From Myxococcales bacterium (GTDB lineage: Bacteria > Myxococcota_A > UBA9160 > JALSIO01), in NCBI GenBank assembly GCA_026989995.1, contig JALSIO010000813.1:1-7600 (forward strand): DNA of 7,600 bases, read 5' to 3'. The notes beneath the pieces are model-generated. The model was not told where the DNA came from. It saw only the letters and a program-made list of their open reading frames with translations, and did no database searches. Positions 1 through 6,569 of this stretch are shown piece by piece. Positions within the stretch are counted from its first letter, which is position 1. The number at the start of each line of letters is the position of its first letter. A program made the translations under genes and the position numbers.

Positions 1-1
1 C

Positions 2-994
2 GTCCGGAACCGCGTCCGGAACTTCTACTCGGTCTCCGTCTCGGGCTACCACATGGCCGAGGCGGGAGCGAATCCGATCACCCAGCTCGCCTTCACCCTG
101 GCCAACGGCTTCACCTACCTCGAGGCATGGCGGGCGCGCGGGCTGGCCGTGGACGACTTCGCACCGAACCTGTCCTTCTTCTTCTCCAATGGCCTCGACG
201 CCGAGTACTCCGTGATCGGCCGCGTGGCGCGGCGCATCTTCGCCATCGCCCTTCGCGACCTCTACGGCGCGGGCGAGCGGAGCCAGAAGCTCAAGTACCA
301 CATCCAGACCTCGGGACGCTCGCTGCACGCGCAGGAGATGGCCTTCAACGACATCCGCACCACCCTCCAGGCTCTGACCGCCATCCAGGACCACTGCAAC
401 AGCCTGCACACGAACGCCTACGACGAAGCCGTCACCACGCCCACCGAGGAGTCCGTGCGGCGCGCCCTCGCCATCCAGCTCATCATCCAGCAGGAGTTCG
501 GGATGGCGCGCAACGAGAATCCACTCCAGGGGTCCTTCGTGATCGAGGCGCTCACCGATCTCGTCGAGGACGCGGTGCTCGACGAGTTCGTGCGGCTTTC
601 CCGGCGGGGAGGCGTCCTCGGGGCCATGGAGTCCCTCTACCAGCGGAGCCGGATCCAGGAGGAGAGCCTGCTCTACGAGTCCCGGAAGCACTCGGGCGAG
701 CTGCCCGTCGTGGGCGTCAACACCTTCCTGCCGCCGGAGGGGAGCCCGGAGCCGGAGGGCGTGCCCCTGCGGCGGGCCACGGAGGAGGAGAAGCGCACCC
801 AGATCGAGAACCTGCGGCGCTTCCACGCACGTCACGCGGAGGAGGCGCCCGGTGCCTTGGAACGTCTCAAGCGCGTGGCCCTCGCGGGGGAGAACGTCTT
901 CGAGGAGTTGATGGAGACCGTCACCGTGGCCAGCCTCGGCCAGATCACGGAGGCGCTCTTCGAGGTGGGCGGGCGCTACCGCCGCTCGATGTAG
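2..994 (+). CDS. icmF: Isobutyryl-CoA mutase fused (IcmF), C-terminal part, 5' truncated
   Basis: This is the last 330 codons of an adenosylcobalamin-dependent acyl-CoA mutase; the reading frame is already open at base 2. Seen: the substrate-domain signature [12 protein letters not shown] (catalytic-type His codon at 50-52), followed by [46 protein letters not shown] and the end [12 protein letters not shown]. As I remember the families, these forms are typical of IcmF and differ from the stand-alone methylmalonyl-CoA mutase next door ([26 protein letters not shown]). IcmF proteins are usually about 1,050-1,100 residues, ordered B12-binding domain, MeaB-like G domain, mutase barrel. Only the end of the barrel is here. 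IcmF interconverts isobutyryl-CoA and n-butyryl-CoA in the cytoplasm. The Phe/Gln pair that marks isobutyryl rather than methylmalonyl specificity lies upstream, so the substrate is inferred from family resemblance. The ATG at 53 is internal Met, not a start. A methylmalonyl-CoA mutase gene follows after 77 bases. Confidence 0.93.
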   Translation, partial: VRNRVRNFYSVSVSGYHMAEAGANPITQLAFTLANGFTYLEAWRARGLAVDDFAPNLSFFFSNGLDAEYSVIGRVARRIFAIALRDLYGAGERSQKLKYHIQTSGRSLHAQEMAFNDIRTTLQALTAIQDHCNSLHTNAYDEAVTTPTEESVRRALAIQLIIQQEFGMARNENPLQGSFVIEALTDLVEDAVLDEFVRLSRRGGVLGAMESLYQRSRIQEESLLYESRKHSGELPVVGVNTFLPPEGSPEPEGVPLRRATEEEKRTQIENLRRFHARHAEEAPGALERLKRVALAGENVFEELMETVTVASLGQITEALFEVGGRYRRSM

Positions 995-1026
995 CCGCGG
1001 ATGACCGCGCTCGCGCGGGCGGCTAC
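991..1026 (+). other. Imperfect hairpin across the icmF stop codon
   Basis: A perfect 8-bp inverted repeat, GTAGCCGC (991-998) and GCGGCTAC (1019-1026), encloses a second stem CCGCG (1005-1009) and CGCGG (1014-1018) with loop CTCG. A 6-base bulge on the left arm separates the two stems. The outer stem includes the TAG stop. No run of T follows, so a classical intrinsic terminator is not supported. It could stabilise the upstream mRNA 3' end, act as a weak or Rho-assisted terminator, or be chance in GC-rich DNA. Confidence 0.35.
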
Positions 1027-1071
1027 CCTCGCCCCGCGCCGCGCCGGGCGATACCAGGGAGACGCGAGATC

Positions 1072-3246
1072 ATGGCCAAGACCGCCGGGAGCCCTCTCGG
1101 CCCCGCCTCCGTGCCCCAGCGGGCCGACCTCGAGCGCTGGAAGGAGCTGGTCCGAAGCGAGCTCAAGGGACGCGACCCCTCGGAGCTGCTCTGGACCACG
1201 CCCGAGGGCATCGAGGTGAAGCCGCTCTACACGGCGGCGGACCTCGAGGCCCTCGAGTACACCGACACCATCCCCGGTGCCTGGCCCTTCATCCGGGGCC
1301 CCCGGGCGACCATGTACGCCAACCGGCCGTGGACGATCCGGCAGTACGCGGGCTTCTCCACGGCGGAGGAGTCGAACGCCTTCTACCGGCGCAACCTCGC
1401 CGCCGGCCAGCGCGGGCTCTCGGTGGCCTTCGATCTCGCCACCCACCGCGGCTACGACTCGGACCACCCGCGGGTGCGGGGCGACGTGGGCAAGGCCGGG
1501 GTGGCCATCGATTCCGTCGAGGACATGAAGATCCTCTTCGACGGCATCCCCCTCGACCGGATGTCCGTCTCCATGACCATGAACGGCGCGGTACTCCCGG
1601 TGATGGCCTGCTTCATCGTCGCCGGCGAAGAGCAGGGGGTTCCCCCCGAGAAGCTCACCGGAACCATCCAGAACGACATCCTGAAGGAGTTCATGGTCCG
1701 GAACACCTACATCTACCCGCCCGAGCCGAGCATGCGGATCGTGGCCGACGTGATCGAGTACACGGCGCGACACATGCCGAGATTCAACTCGATCTCGATC
1801 AGCGGCTACCACATGCACGAGGCGGGGGCGACGGCCGTCCTCGAGCTCGCCTTCACCATCGCCGATGGCATCGAGTACGTGCGGGCGGCGCTCGGCAAGG
1901 GTCTGGCCATCGACGACTTCGCGCCCCGGCTCTCCTTCTTCTTCGCCATCGGCATGAACTTCTTCATGGAGGTCGCCAAGCTCCGGGCGGCGCGGCTCCT
2001 CTGGGCCGAGCGGATGCTGGCCTTCGAGCCCTCGGATCCGCGGTCGACCGTGCTGCGCACCCACTGCCAGACGTCCGGCTGGAGCCTGACCGCGCAGGAC
2101 CCGATGAACAACGTGATCCGGACCACGATCGAGGCCATGGCGGCGGTCTTCGGCGGAACCCAGTCCCTCCACACCAACGCCCTCGACGAGGCCCTCGCCC
2201 TGCCCACGGACCAGACCGCCCGGGTCGCCCGCAACACGCAGCTCATCCTCCAGCACGAGACGGGGATTCCCCACGTCGTCGATCCCTTCGGCGGCTCCTA
2301 CTTCATGGAGTCGCTGACGCACAGCCTCGCCCGGGAGGCGCGCAAGGTCATCGACGAGGTCGAGGAGATGGGCGGCATGGCCCGGGCCATCGAAACGGGC
2401 ATGCCCAAGCTGCGGATCGAGGAGTGTGCGGTGCGGCGGCAGGCGCGGATCGACCGGGGCGAGGACGTGATCGTCGGCGTCAACCGCTACCAGGTCGAGG
2501 ACGAGCCCGACATCGACGTGCTCGTGGTGGACAACACCGCGGTCCGGGAGGCCCAGATCCGGCGCCTCGAGGAGGTCCGCCGCCGGCGGGATCCGGAGGC
2601 CGTGCGGCGGGCCCTCGAGGCCCTCGAGCAGGTGGCGCGGACCGGCGAGGGCAACCTGCTCGAGCGGGCGGTGGAGGCCGCGCGGGCCCGCGCGACGGTG
2701 GGCGAGATCTCCGAGGCCCTCGAACGCGTCTTCACCCGCTACCGCGCCGAGATCCGCACCGTCTCCGGGGTCTACGGCTCGGCCTACCAGGGAGAGGAGG
2801 AGTTCGAGGCCGTCCGGCGGGAGGTCGAGGCCTTCGCGGAGGAGGAGGGCCGGCGGCCCCGCATCCTCGTGGCGAAGCTCGGGCAGGACGGCCACGACCG
2901 GGGCATGAAGGTGATCGCCACCGCCTTTGCCGACATCGGCTTCGACGTGGACGTGGGGCCGCTGTTCGCCCTGCCCGAGGAGGTGGCGCGCCAGGCGGTG
3001 GAGAACGACGTACACGCGGTCGGCATCTCGAGCCAGGCCGGTGGGCACCGGACGCTGGTTCCGGAGCTGATCCGGGCCCTCGAGGAGGCGGGGGCGCGGG
3101 ACGTGGCGGTCGTGGTGGGCGGGGTGATTCCGCCCAAGGACTACGAGGAGCTCCGCAAGGCCGGCGTGGCGGCGATCTTCGGACCGGGCACCCCCATCCC
3201 GAAGGCCGCGCGGGAGGTCCTCCAGGCGATCCGCGCCCGCCGATGA
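1072..3246 (+). CDS. scpA: Methylmalonyl-CoA mutase, single-chain, AdoCbl-dependent
   Basis: A 724-residue enzyme that interconverts (R)-methylmalonyl-CoA and succinyl-CoA, linking propionyl-CoA to the TCA cycle. The N-terminal substrate barrel covers about 20-560 and the C-terminal B12-binding domain about 595-724. Aligned by eye to the Propionibacterium enzyme, the specificity residues are of methylmalonyl type: Tyr92 (TIRQYAGF) and Arg210 (FMVRN), where isobutyryl-CoA mutases have Phe and Gln. Gln200, Tyr246 and catalytic His247 (SGYH) are present. Base-off cobalamin binding is shown by Lys602, Asp606 and His608 in [10 protein letters not shown], with SSQAGGH (653-659), GGVIP (683-687) and FGPGT (703-707) completing the domain. 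The Gln in SSQAGGH replaces the Leu I remember in the Propionibacterium and human proteins; the effect is unknown. The ATG at 1072 is preceded by AGGGAGA at 1056-1062 with 9-base spacing. The stop overlaps the meaB start (ATGA), so the two are translationally coupled. Confidence 0.97.
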   Translation: MAKTAGSPLGPASVPQRADLERWKELVRSELKGRDPSELLWTTPEGIEVKPLYTAADLEALEYTDTIPGAWPFIRGPRATMYANRPWTIRQYAGFSTAEESNAFYRRNLAAGQRGLSVAFDLATHRGYDSDHPRVRGDVGKAGVAIDSVEDMKILFDGIPLDRMSVSMTMNGAVLPVMACFIVAGEEQGVPPEKLTGTIQNDILKEFMVRNTYIYPPEPSMRIVADVIEYTARHMPRFNSISISGYHMHEAGATAVLELAFTIADGIEYVRAALGKGLAIDDFAPRLSFFFAIGMNFFMEVAKLRAARLLWAERMLAFEPSDPRSTVLRTHCQTSGWSLTAQDPMNNVIRTTIEAMAAVFGGTQSLHTNALDEALALPTDQTARVARNTQLILQHETGIPHVVDPFGGSYFMESLTHSLAREARKVIDEVEEMGGMARAIETGMPKLRIEECAVRRQARIDRGEDVIVGVNRYQVEDEPDIDVLVVDNTAVREAQIRRLEEVRRRRDPEAVRRALEALEQVARTGEGNLLERAVEAARARATVGEISEALERVFTRYRAEIRTVSGVYGSAYQGEEEFEAVRREVEAFAEEEGRRPRILVAKLGQDGHDRGMKVIATAFADIGFDVDVGPLFALPEEVARQAVENDVHAVGISSQAGGHRTLVPELIRALEEAGARDVAVVVGGVIPPKDYEELRKAGVAAIFGPGTPIPKAAREVLQAIRARR

Positions 3247-4241
3247 CCGATGCCCTTGCGGCCGAGCGGGAGGCCGAGGCCTTCGTCCGCGGCCTGCTCG
3301 CGGGCGACCGACGGGTGCTCGCCCGGACCATCACCCTCCTCGAGAGCCGGCGCCCGGACCGCCTCGCCGTGGGCCAGAAGGTGCTCGAGGCGGTGCTCCC
3401 CCGGAGCGGTCGGGCCCACCGGCTCGGGATCACCGGCAGCCCCGGGGTCGGCAAGAGCACCTTCATCGAGGCCTTCGGCCTGCACCTCGTCGACCGAGGG
3501 CTCCGGGTCGCGGTGCTCGCGGTCGACCCCTCGAGCCCGGTCAGCGGCGGCTCGATCCTCGGCGACAAGACCCGGATGGAGGAGCTCTCGCGCCGTCCGG
3601 AGGCCTTCATCCGTCCCTCGCCCTCGGGCGGTTCGCTCGGCGGCGTCGCCCACCGGACCCGAGAGGCGATGCTGGTGTGCGAGGCGGCGGGCTTCGACGT
3701 GGTGCTCGTCGAGACCGTGGGTGTGGGCCAGTCCGAGGTCGCGGTCGCCGGGATGGTGGATCTGTTCGCCGTGCTCCTCCAGCCCGGCTCGGGCGACGAG
3801 CTCCAGGGCCTGAAGCGCGGGGTACTCGAGCTCGCGGACCTGCTCCTGGTGAACAAGGCCGACGGCGAGCTCGAACCGCTCGCGGAGCGCACCCGGGCGG
3901 AGTACGAACGCGCCCTCGGGCTCCTCCGCCCCCATTCGCGCAGCTTCGAGACCCGGGTCCAGTGCCTGAGCGCCCGGACCGGGCGCGGCATCCCGGAGGT
4001 CTGGGAGACGGTGCGCGCGCACCGCCGGGCCCTCGAAGAGAGCGGCGAGCTCGTGGAGCGCCGGCGGGAGCAGGCCCGCGCCTGGATGTGGTCCCTGGTG
4101 GACGAGGAGCTCCACCGCGCCTTCCGGGAGCATCCGGCCGTGGAGGGGCGGATCGAGGCCCTCGAGGCGGCGGTGGGAAACCACGAGATCACCCCGGCGG
4201 CGGCGGCCCGGGAGCTGCTCGAGCTCTTTCGGAAGGGCTGA
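3243..4241 (+). CDS. meaB: MeaB-type G-protein chaperone of methylmalonyl-CoA mutase
   Basis: A 332-residue P-loop GTPase of the SIMIBI class (MeaB, human MMAA, E. coli ArgK/YgfD). Family members bind the mutase, use GTP hydrolysis to gate adenosylcobalamin loading, and protect or rescue the enzyme from cofactor inactivation. Seen: Walker [10 protein letters not shown] at 65-73, the VDPSSP...[11 protein letters not shown] segment at 94-112, the Walker B/switch II-like ETVGVGQSE at 157-165, [14 protein letters not shown] at 180-193 (switch III region of MeaB) and the base-recognition motif NKAD at 204-207. The C-terminal 80 or so residues are charged and helical, consistent with the family's dimerisation arm. 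The ATG at 3243 overlaps the mutase TGA by four bases and no strong Shine-Dalgarno is visible, so coupled translation is likely. The open frame extends far upstream into the mutase gene, but that part has no family resemblance. Confidence 0.96.
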   Translation: MTDALAAEREAEAFVRGLLAGDRRVLARTITLLESRRPDRLAVGQKVLEAVLPRSGRAHRLGITGSPGVGKSTFIEAFGLHLVDRGLRVAVLAVDPSSPVSGGSILGDKTRMEELSRRPEAFIRPSPSGGSLGGVAHRTREAMLVCEAAGFDVVLVETVGVGQSEVAVAGMVDLFAVLLQPGSGDELQGLKRGVLELADLLLVNKADGELEPLAERTRAEYERALGLLRPHSRSFETRVQCLSARTGRGIPEVWETVRAHRRALEESGELVERRREQARAWMWSLVDEELHRAFREHPAVEGRIEALEAAVGNHEITPAAAARELLELFRKG

Positions 4242-4391
4242 GGGGCCGGGCCGGGCGAGGAGGGGGGGTGTCCCCCGCGGGGCTCCGGTTCCCCCGTCGC
4301 TTCACTCCCCTGGCGGTTCGGTCGATGAGGCAGGAGGTCCGGTGGTGGAGGGCCGCGGGCGGGGTGCGCCGGCGGCCACGGAGGAGAGAGG
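4242..4391 (+). other. Intergenic segment between meaB and the mglA-like gene
   Basis: These 150 bases carry no convincing gene. They contain GGGGG (4264-4268)-TGT-CCCCC (4272-4276), which is mutually exclusive with the overlapping palindrome CCCCGCGGGG (4273-4282) and with a longer-loop pairing of GGGG 4279-4282 with CCCC 4291-4294. There is no following T-tract. This could be a Rho-independent-like or Rho-assisted end for the mutase/meaB transcript, but the evidence is weak. I found no convincing -35/-10 pair. The Shine-Dalgarno GGAGG (4380-4384) sits 7 bases before the next ATG. Confidence 0.35.
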
Positions 4392-5066
4392 ATGGTGCAG
4401 GTCAACCTGGCGGCCCGGGAGATCACGGTCAAGGTCGTGTACTACGGGCCGGCCCTCTCCGGAAAGACCACCAACCTCCAGGAGCTCCACAAGATGATCG
4501 ACCCCCGTGCCCGGGGGCGGATGGTGACCCTCGACACGGCGGACGACCGCACCCTCTACTTCGACTTCCTGCCCATCGAGTTCGCGAGCGCCGCGGGCTT
4601 CTCGGTGAAGATCAAGCTCTTCACGGTGCCGGGACAGGTGATGCACAAATCCACCCGCAAGGTGGTCCTCGCCGGAGCGGACGCGGTGGTCTTCGTGGCC
4701 GACTCCCAGCGCTCCTCCGCGAGCGCCAACGCCTACTCCTGGCGCGACATGGAGGCCAACCTCCGCTCCAATGGGATCGACTTCGACTCGATTCCGAAGG
4801 TGGTGCAGTTCAACAAGCGCGACCTTCCGGACATCAAACCCCTCTCCGAGATCCGGCAGTCCTGGGGGGACATCCCGACCTTTCCGGCGGTGGCCATCCG
4901 CGGCGAGGGGGTGCTCGAGACCTTCCGGGAGCTGATGCGGCGGCTGTACCGGGACCTCGACCAGAAGCACGGCTTCCAGGAGAAGTTCCAGCTCACCGAG
5001 GAGGACTTCCTCGCCGGCGTGTTCCAGAACATCGGCGAGGAGAAGGCCGCTCCGCCCCGCGCCTGA
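4392..5066 (+). CDS. mglA: MglA-family Ras-like small GTPase
   Basis: A 224-residue cytosolic GTPase closest by eye to Myxococcus MglA, the front-rear polarity switch of gliding bacteria; relatives occur in many non-gliding species with unknown roles. Seen: start MVQVNLAAREITVKVVYYG, P-loop GPALSGKTT (19-27), DDRTLYFDFLP (51-61), the MglA-type G3 motif TVPGQ (78-82) in place of DxxGQ, FVADSQ (101-106) and the base-recognition motif NKRD (141-144). Arg53 and Gln82, which position the catalytic centre in M. xanthus MglA, fall at identical numbers. Position 21, equivalent to Ras Gly12 and Gly in M. xanthus MglA, is Ala here. The C-terminus (about 195-224, GFQEKFQLTEEDFLAGVF then an acidic/Pro tail) extends beyond the usual length of about 195. 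The ATG has a strong GGAGG seven bases upstream. No MglB/Roadblock gene is visible, so the pathway cannot be named; motility is not implied. It sits after meaB but the 150-base gap argues against tight coupling. Confidence 0.9.
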   Translation: MVQVNLAAREITVKVVYYGPALSGKTTNLQELHKMIDPRARGRMVTLDTADDRTLYFDFLPIEFASAAGFSVKIKLFTVPGQVMHKSTRKVVLAGADAVVFVADSQRSSASANAYSWRDMEANLRSNGIDFDSIPKVVQFNKRDLPDIKPLSEIRQSWGDIPTFPAVAIRGEGVLETFRELMRRLYRDLDQKHGFQEKFQLTEEDFLAGVFQNIGEEKAAPPRA

Positions 5067-5120
5067 GGCGCCCGCGCCCGCCTCGCCGGCCGGCCCGCCC
5101 GCACCCCGCGGGGGCCCATT
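5067..5120 (+). terminator. Possible GC-rich terminator-like structure after mglA
   Basis: Downstream of the mglA TGA the DNA is almost pure G/C. GGCCCGC (5092-5098) can pair with GCG...GGCC in 5108-5116 around a two-base bulge, and CCCCGCGGGG (5104-5113) is a perfect palindrome that competes with it. No T-tract follows. Termination is inferred mainly because a good promoter starts immediately after it. Confidence is low. Confidence 0.25.
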
Positions 5121-5140
5121 CGTTGACCACCGAGTCAACG
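5121..5140. promoter_or_regulatory. Inverted repeat overlapping the -35 box, candidate operator
   Basis: CGTTGAC (5121-5127) and GTCAACG (5134-5140) form a perfect 7-bp inverted repeat around the 6-base spacer CACCGA. The centres of the two half-sites are 13 bases apart, somewhat more than one helical turn. The left half covers most of the TTGACC -35 box. A dimeric repressor bound here would block RNA polymerase. The regulator is not identifiable from the window; MarR- or TetR-type dimers bind palindromes of comparable layout, but this is only an analogy. Confidence 0.4.
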
Positions 5141-5151
5141 GCATCTATGTT
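5123..5151 (+). promoter_or_regulatory. Sigma70-type promoter of ribBA
   Basis: TTGACC at 5123-5128 matches the -35 consensus at 5 of 6 positions. TATGTT at 5146-5151 matches the -10 at 4 of 6. The spacer is 17 bases, the optimum. The site lies in the only AT-enriched patch of this intergenic region. Transcription would start near 5157-5159, giving a leader of about 82-84 bases before the ribBA ATG. This suggests that ribBA, and possibly moxR and its partner, form a transcription unit separate from the mutase block. Confidence 0.6.
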
Positions 5152-5155
5152 TCCC

Positions 5156-5224
5156 CGGGCCTTCGCCCGTCTCCGCGCCCGAGATCCGTCGCCCGGACCC
5201 CGCGGCGGCTGCCGCGGGGCCGGG
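5156..5224 (+). promoter_or_regulatory. Structured ribBA mRNA leader with a 14-bp hairpin
   Basis: Just downstream of the predicted start site, CGGGC (5156-5160) pairs with GCCCG (5165-5169) around loop CTTC. A much stronger hairpin follows: CCCGG (5192-5196), bulged A5197, and CCCCGCGGC (5198-5206) pair with GCCGCGGGG (5211-5219) and CCGGG (5220-5224) around the loop GGCT. That is 14 base pairs, nearly all G-C, ending 16 bases before the ATG at 5241. No T-tract follows, so it is not a standard terminator. I see none of the conserved FMN-riboswitch sequence, and the leader is too short for that element. A translational or stability role is plausible. Confidence 0.5.
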
Positions 5225-5240
5225 ACCTTGCTCGATCGGA

Positions 5241-6515
5241 ATGACGATGCCTTCCACCCAGCGCGTGCGAACCCTCCGGCCCCGGGGCGAGTTCCGGGAC
5301 GCCGTGGCCACCGTGGAGGAGGCCCTCGAGGCCATCCGCGCCGGCCGCATGGTGATCCTCGTGGACGACGAGGACCGGGAGAACGAGGGCGATCTGTGCA
5401 TGGCCGCGGAGAAGGTGACGCCCGAGGCGATCAACTTCATGGCCAAGTACGGGCGCGGCCTGATCTGCCTGCCGCTCACCGAGGAGCGGCTCGAGGCACT
5501 CCACCTCTCCATGATGGTGCCCGACGCGGAGAACAGCTCCGGCTACGGGACGGCCTTCACGGTGTCGATCGAGGCCCGGGAGGGGGTGACCACGGGGATC
5601 TCCGCCGCCGACCGGGCACGCACCATCCAGGTGGCCATCGCCGACGACACGCGCCCCCAGGACCTCGTCCGGCCGGGCCACGTCTTCCCCCTGCGGGCCC
5701 GTCGGGGCGGCGTCCTGCGCCGGGCCGGCCAGACCGAGGGCTCGGTGGATCTCGCGCGCCTCGCGGGGCTCAAACCGGCGGCCGTGATCTGCGAGATCAT
5801 GAACGACGACGGCACCATGGCCCGGATGCCGGACCTCGTGGAATTCGCCCGGAGGCACGACCTGCTCATCGTCACCATCGCCGACCTGATCCAGTACCGG
5901 CTGCGCCACGAGCGGCTGGTGCGGCCCGCGGCAGAGGCCACGCTTCCGACGGCGGCCGGCGGTCTCTTCCGGGCGGTGGTCTACGAGAACGACATCGACG
6001 GCGTCGACCACATCGCGCTCGTCAAGGGCGAGATCGAGAGCGACGAGCCCGTCCTCGTCCGCGTGCACAGCGAATGCCTCACGGGTGACGCCTTCGGCTC
6101 GCTGCGCTGCGACTGCGGCGAACAGCTCGAGGCCGCGATGAGGATGATCGACGCCGAGGGCCGGGGCGTCATCCTCTACATGCGCCAGGAGGGGCGAGGC
6201 ATCGGGCTCAAGAACAAGATCCGGGCCTACGCCCTGCAGGAGCGCGAGGGCCTCGACACGGTCCAGGCCAACGAGCGGCTGGGATTCCCGGCCGATCTGC
6301 GGGACTACGGGGTCGGGGCGCAGATCCTCCTCGACCTCGGCGTTCGCAACATGCGGCTCATCACCAACAATCCCGGAAAGCGGGCCGGGATCGAGGGCTA
6401 TGGCCTCACGATCGTCGAGCGGATCCCGCTCGAGGTGAAGCCCAACGAGCAGAACCTCGAGTACCTTCGGACGAAGAAGGAGAAGCTCGGCCACGTCCTC
6501 CACCTCATGAGCTGA
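5241..6515 (+). CDS. ribBA: Bifunctional DHBP synthase / GTP cyclohydrolase II (RibBA)
   Basis: A 424-residue fusion supplying both precursors of riboflavin. The N-terminal half (about 20-225) makes 3,4-dihydroxy-2-butanone 4-phosphate from ribulose 5-phosphate. The C-terminal half (about 230-424) opens GTP to the diaminopyrimidine precursor. Seen in the first half: the acidic metal/substrate loop [10 protein letters not shown] (42-51), [14 protein letters not shown] (146-159), AGQTEGSVD (162-170) and [12 protein letters not shown] (184-195). In the second half: zinc-ligand pattern C279-x10-C290-x-C292 ([17 protein letters not shown]), RQEGRGIGL (325-333), [13 protein letters not shown] (347-359) and TNNPGKRAG (385-393). 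Gln164 stands where DHBP synthases such as E. coli RibB have a metal-binding His in G-H-T-E; otherwise both halves look intact. Neither start has a strong ribosome site. GGA at 5238-5240 is correctly spaced for the in-frame ATG at 5247, so the protein may start two codons later. Confidence 0.96.
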   Translation: MTMPSTQRVRTLRPRGEFRDAVATVEEALEAIRAGRMVILVDDEDRENEGDLCMAAEKVTPEAINFMAKYGRGLICLPLTEERLEALHLSMMVPDAENSSGYGTAFTVSIEAREGVTTGISAADRARTIQVAIADDTRPQDLVRPGHVFPLRARRGGVLRRAGQTEGSVDLARLAGLKPAAVICEIMNDDGTMARMPDLVEFARRHDLLIVTIADLIQYRLRHERLVRPAAEATLPTAAGGLFRAVVYENDIDGVDHIALVKGEIESDEPVLVRVHSECLTGDAFGSLRCDCGEQLEAAMRMIDAEGRGVILYMRQEGRGIGLKNKIRAYALQEREGLDTVQANERLGFPADLRDYGVGAQILLDLGVRNMRLITNNPGKRAGIEGYGLTIVERIPLEVKPNEQNLEYLRTKKEKLGHVLHLMS

Positions 6516-6537
6516 GTCCGAAGGGCAGGCTCGAAAT

Positions 6538-6555
6538 CCCGCGCGTGGGCGCGGG
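6538..6555 (+). other. Hairpin between ribBA and the moxR-like gene
   Basis: CCCGCGC (6538-6544) and GCGCGGG (6549-6555) form a perfect 7-bp stem with loop GTGG. It ends just before the Shine-Dalgarno AGGAG (6560-6564) of the next gene. There is no T-tract after it. It could attenuate read-through or act as an mRNA processing or stability element within a ribBA-moxR transcript. In GC-rich DNA a stem of this size also occurs by chance. Confidence 0.35.
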
Positions 6556-6569
6556 CATCAGGAGAAGCG

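Noticed and set aside
1..22. Direct repeat CGTCCGGAAC at 1-10 and 13-22
   Set aside because: It lies inside icmF coding sequence, encoding VRN twice (VRNRVRN), and the second VRNFYSVS is the usual family sequence. A short duplication at the window edge cannot be interpreted further.
995..1071. Cobalamin riboswitch before the B12-dependent mutase
   Set aside because: The gap is only 77 bases and shows no B12-box-like sequence; it holds a small hairpin and a ribosome-binding site.
976..3048. Long open frame on the minus strand opposite the methylmalonyl-CoA mutase (690 codons)
   Set aside because: It mirrors a clearly conserved + strand gene. Its translation is rich in His, Arg, Gly and Pro with no recognisable motif. 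Such shadows are expected in GC-rich DNA with few stop codons.
1329..3242. Upstream extension of the meaB frame through the mutase gene
   Set aside because: The extension is arginine/proline-rich without family resemblance. MeaB similarity begins only after the ATG at 3243, and the overlapping gene is plainly the mutase.
2732..5144. Several minus-strand open frames opposite meaB and mglA
   Set aside because: All lie opposite conserved genes and show only Ser/Arg/Pro-rich shadow translations.
5152..5240. FMN riboswitch before ribBA
   Set aside because: The predicted leader is about 83 bases, shorter than the element, and the conserved RFN-type blocks are not visible. The structure seen is a single strong hairpin.
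3677..6088. 803-codon + strand frame spanning meaB, mglA and half of ribBA
   Set aside because: It is out of frame with three recognisable proteins and low-complexity in translation, so it is a composition artefact.
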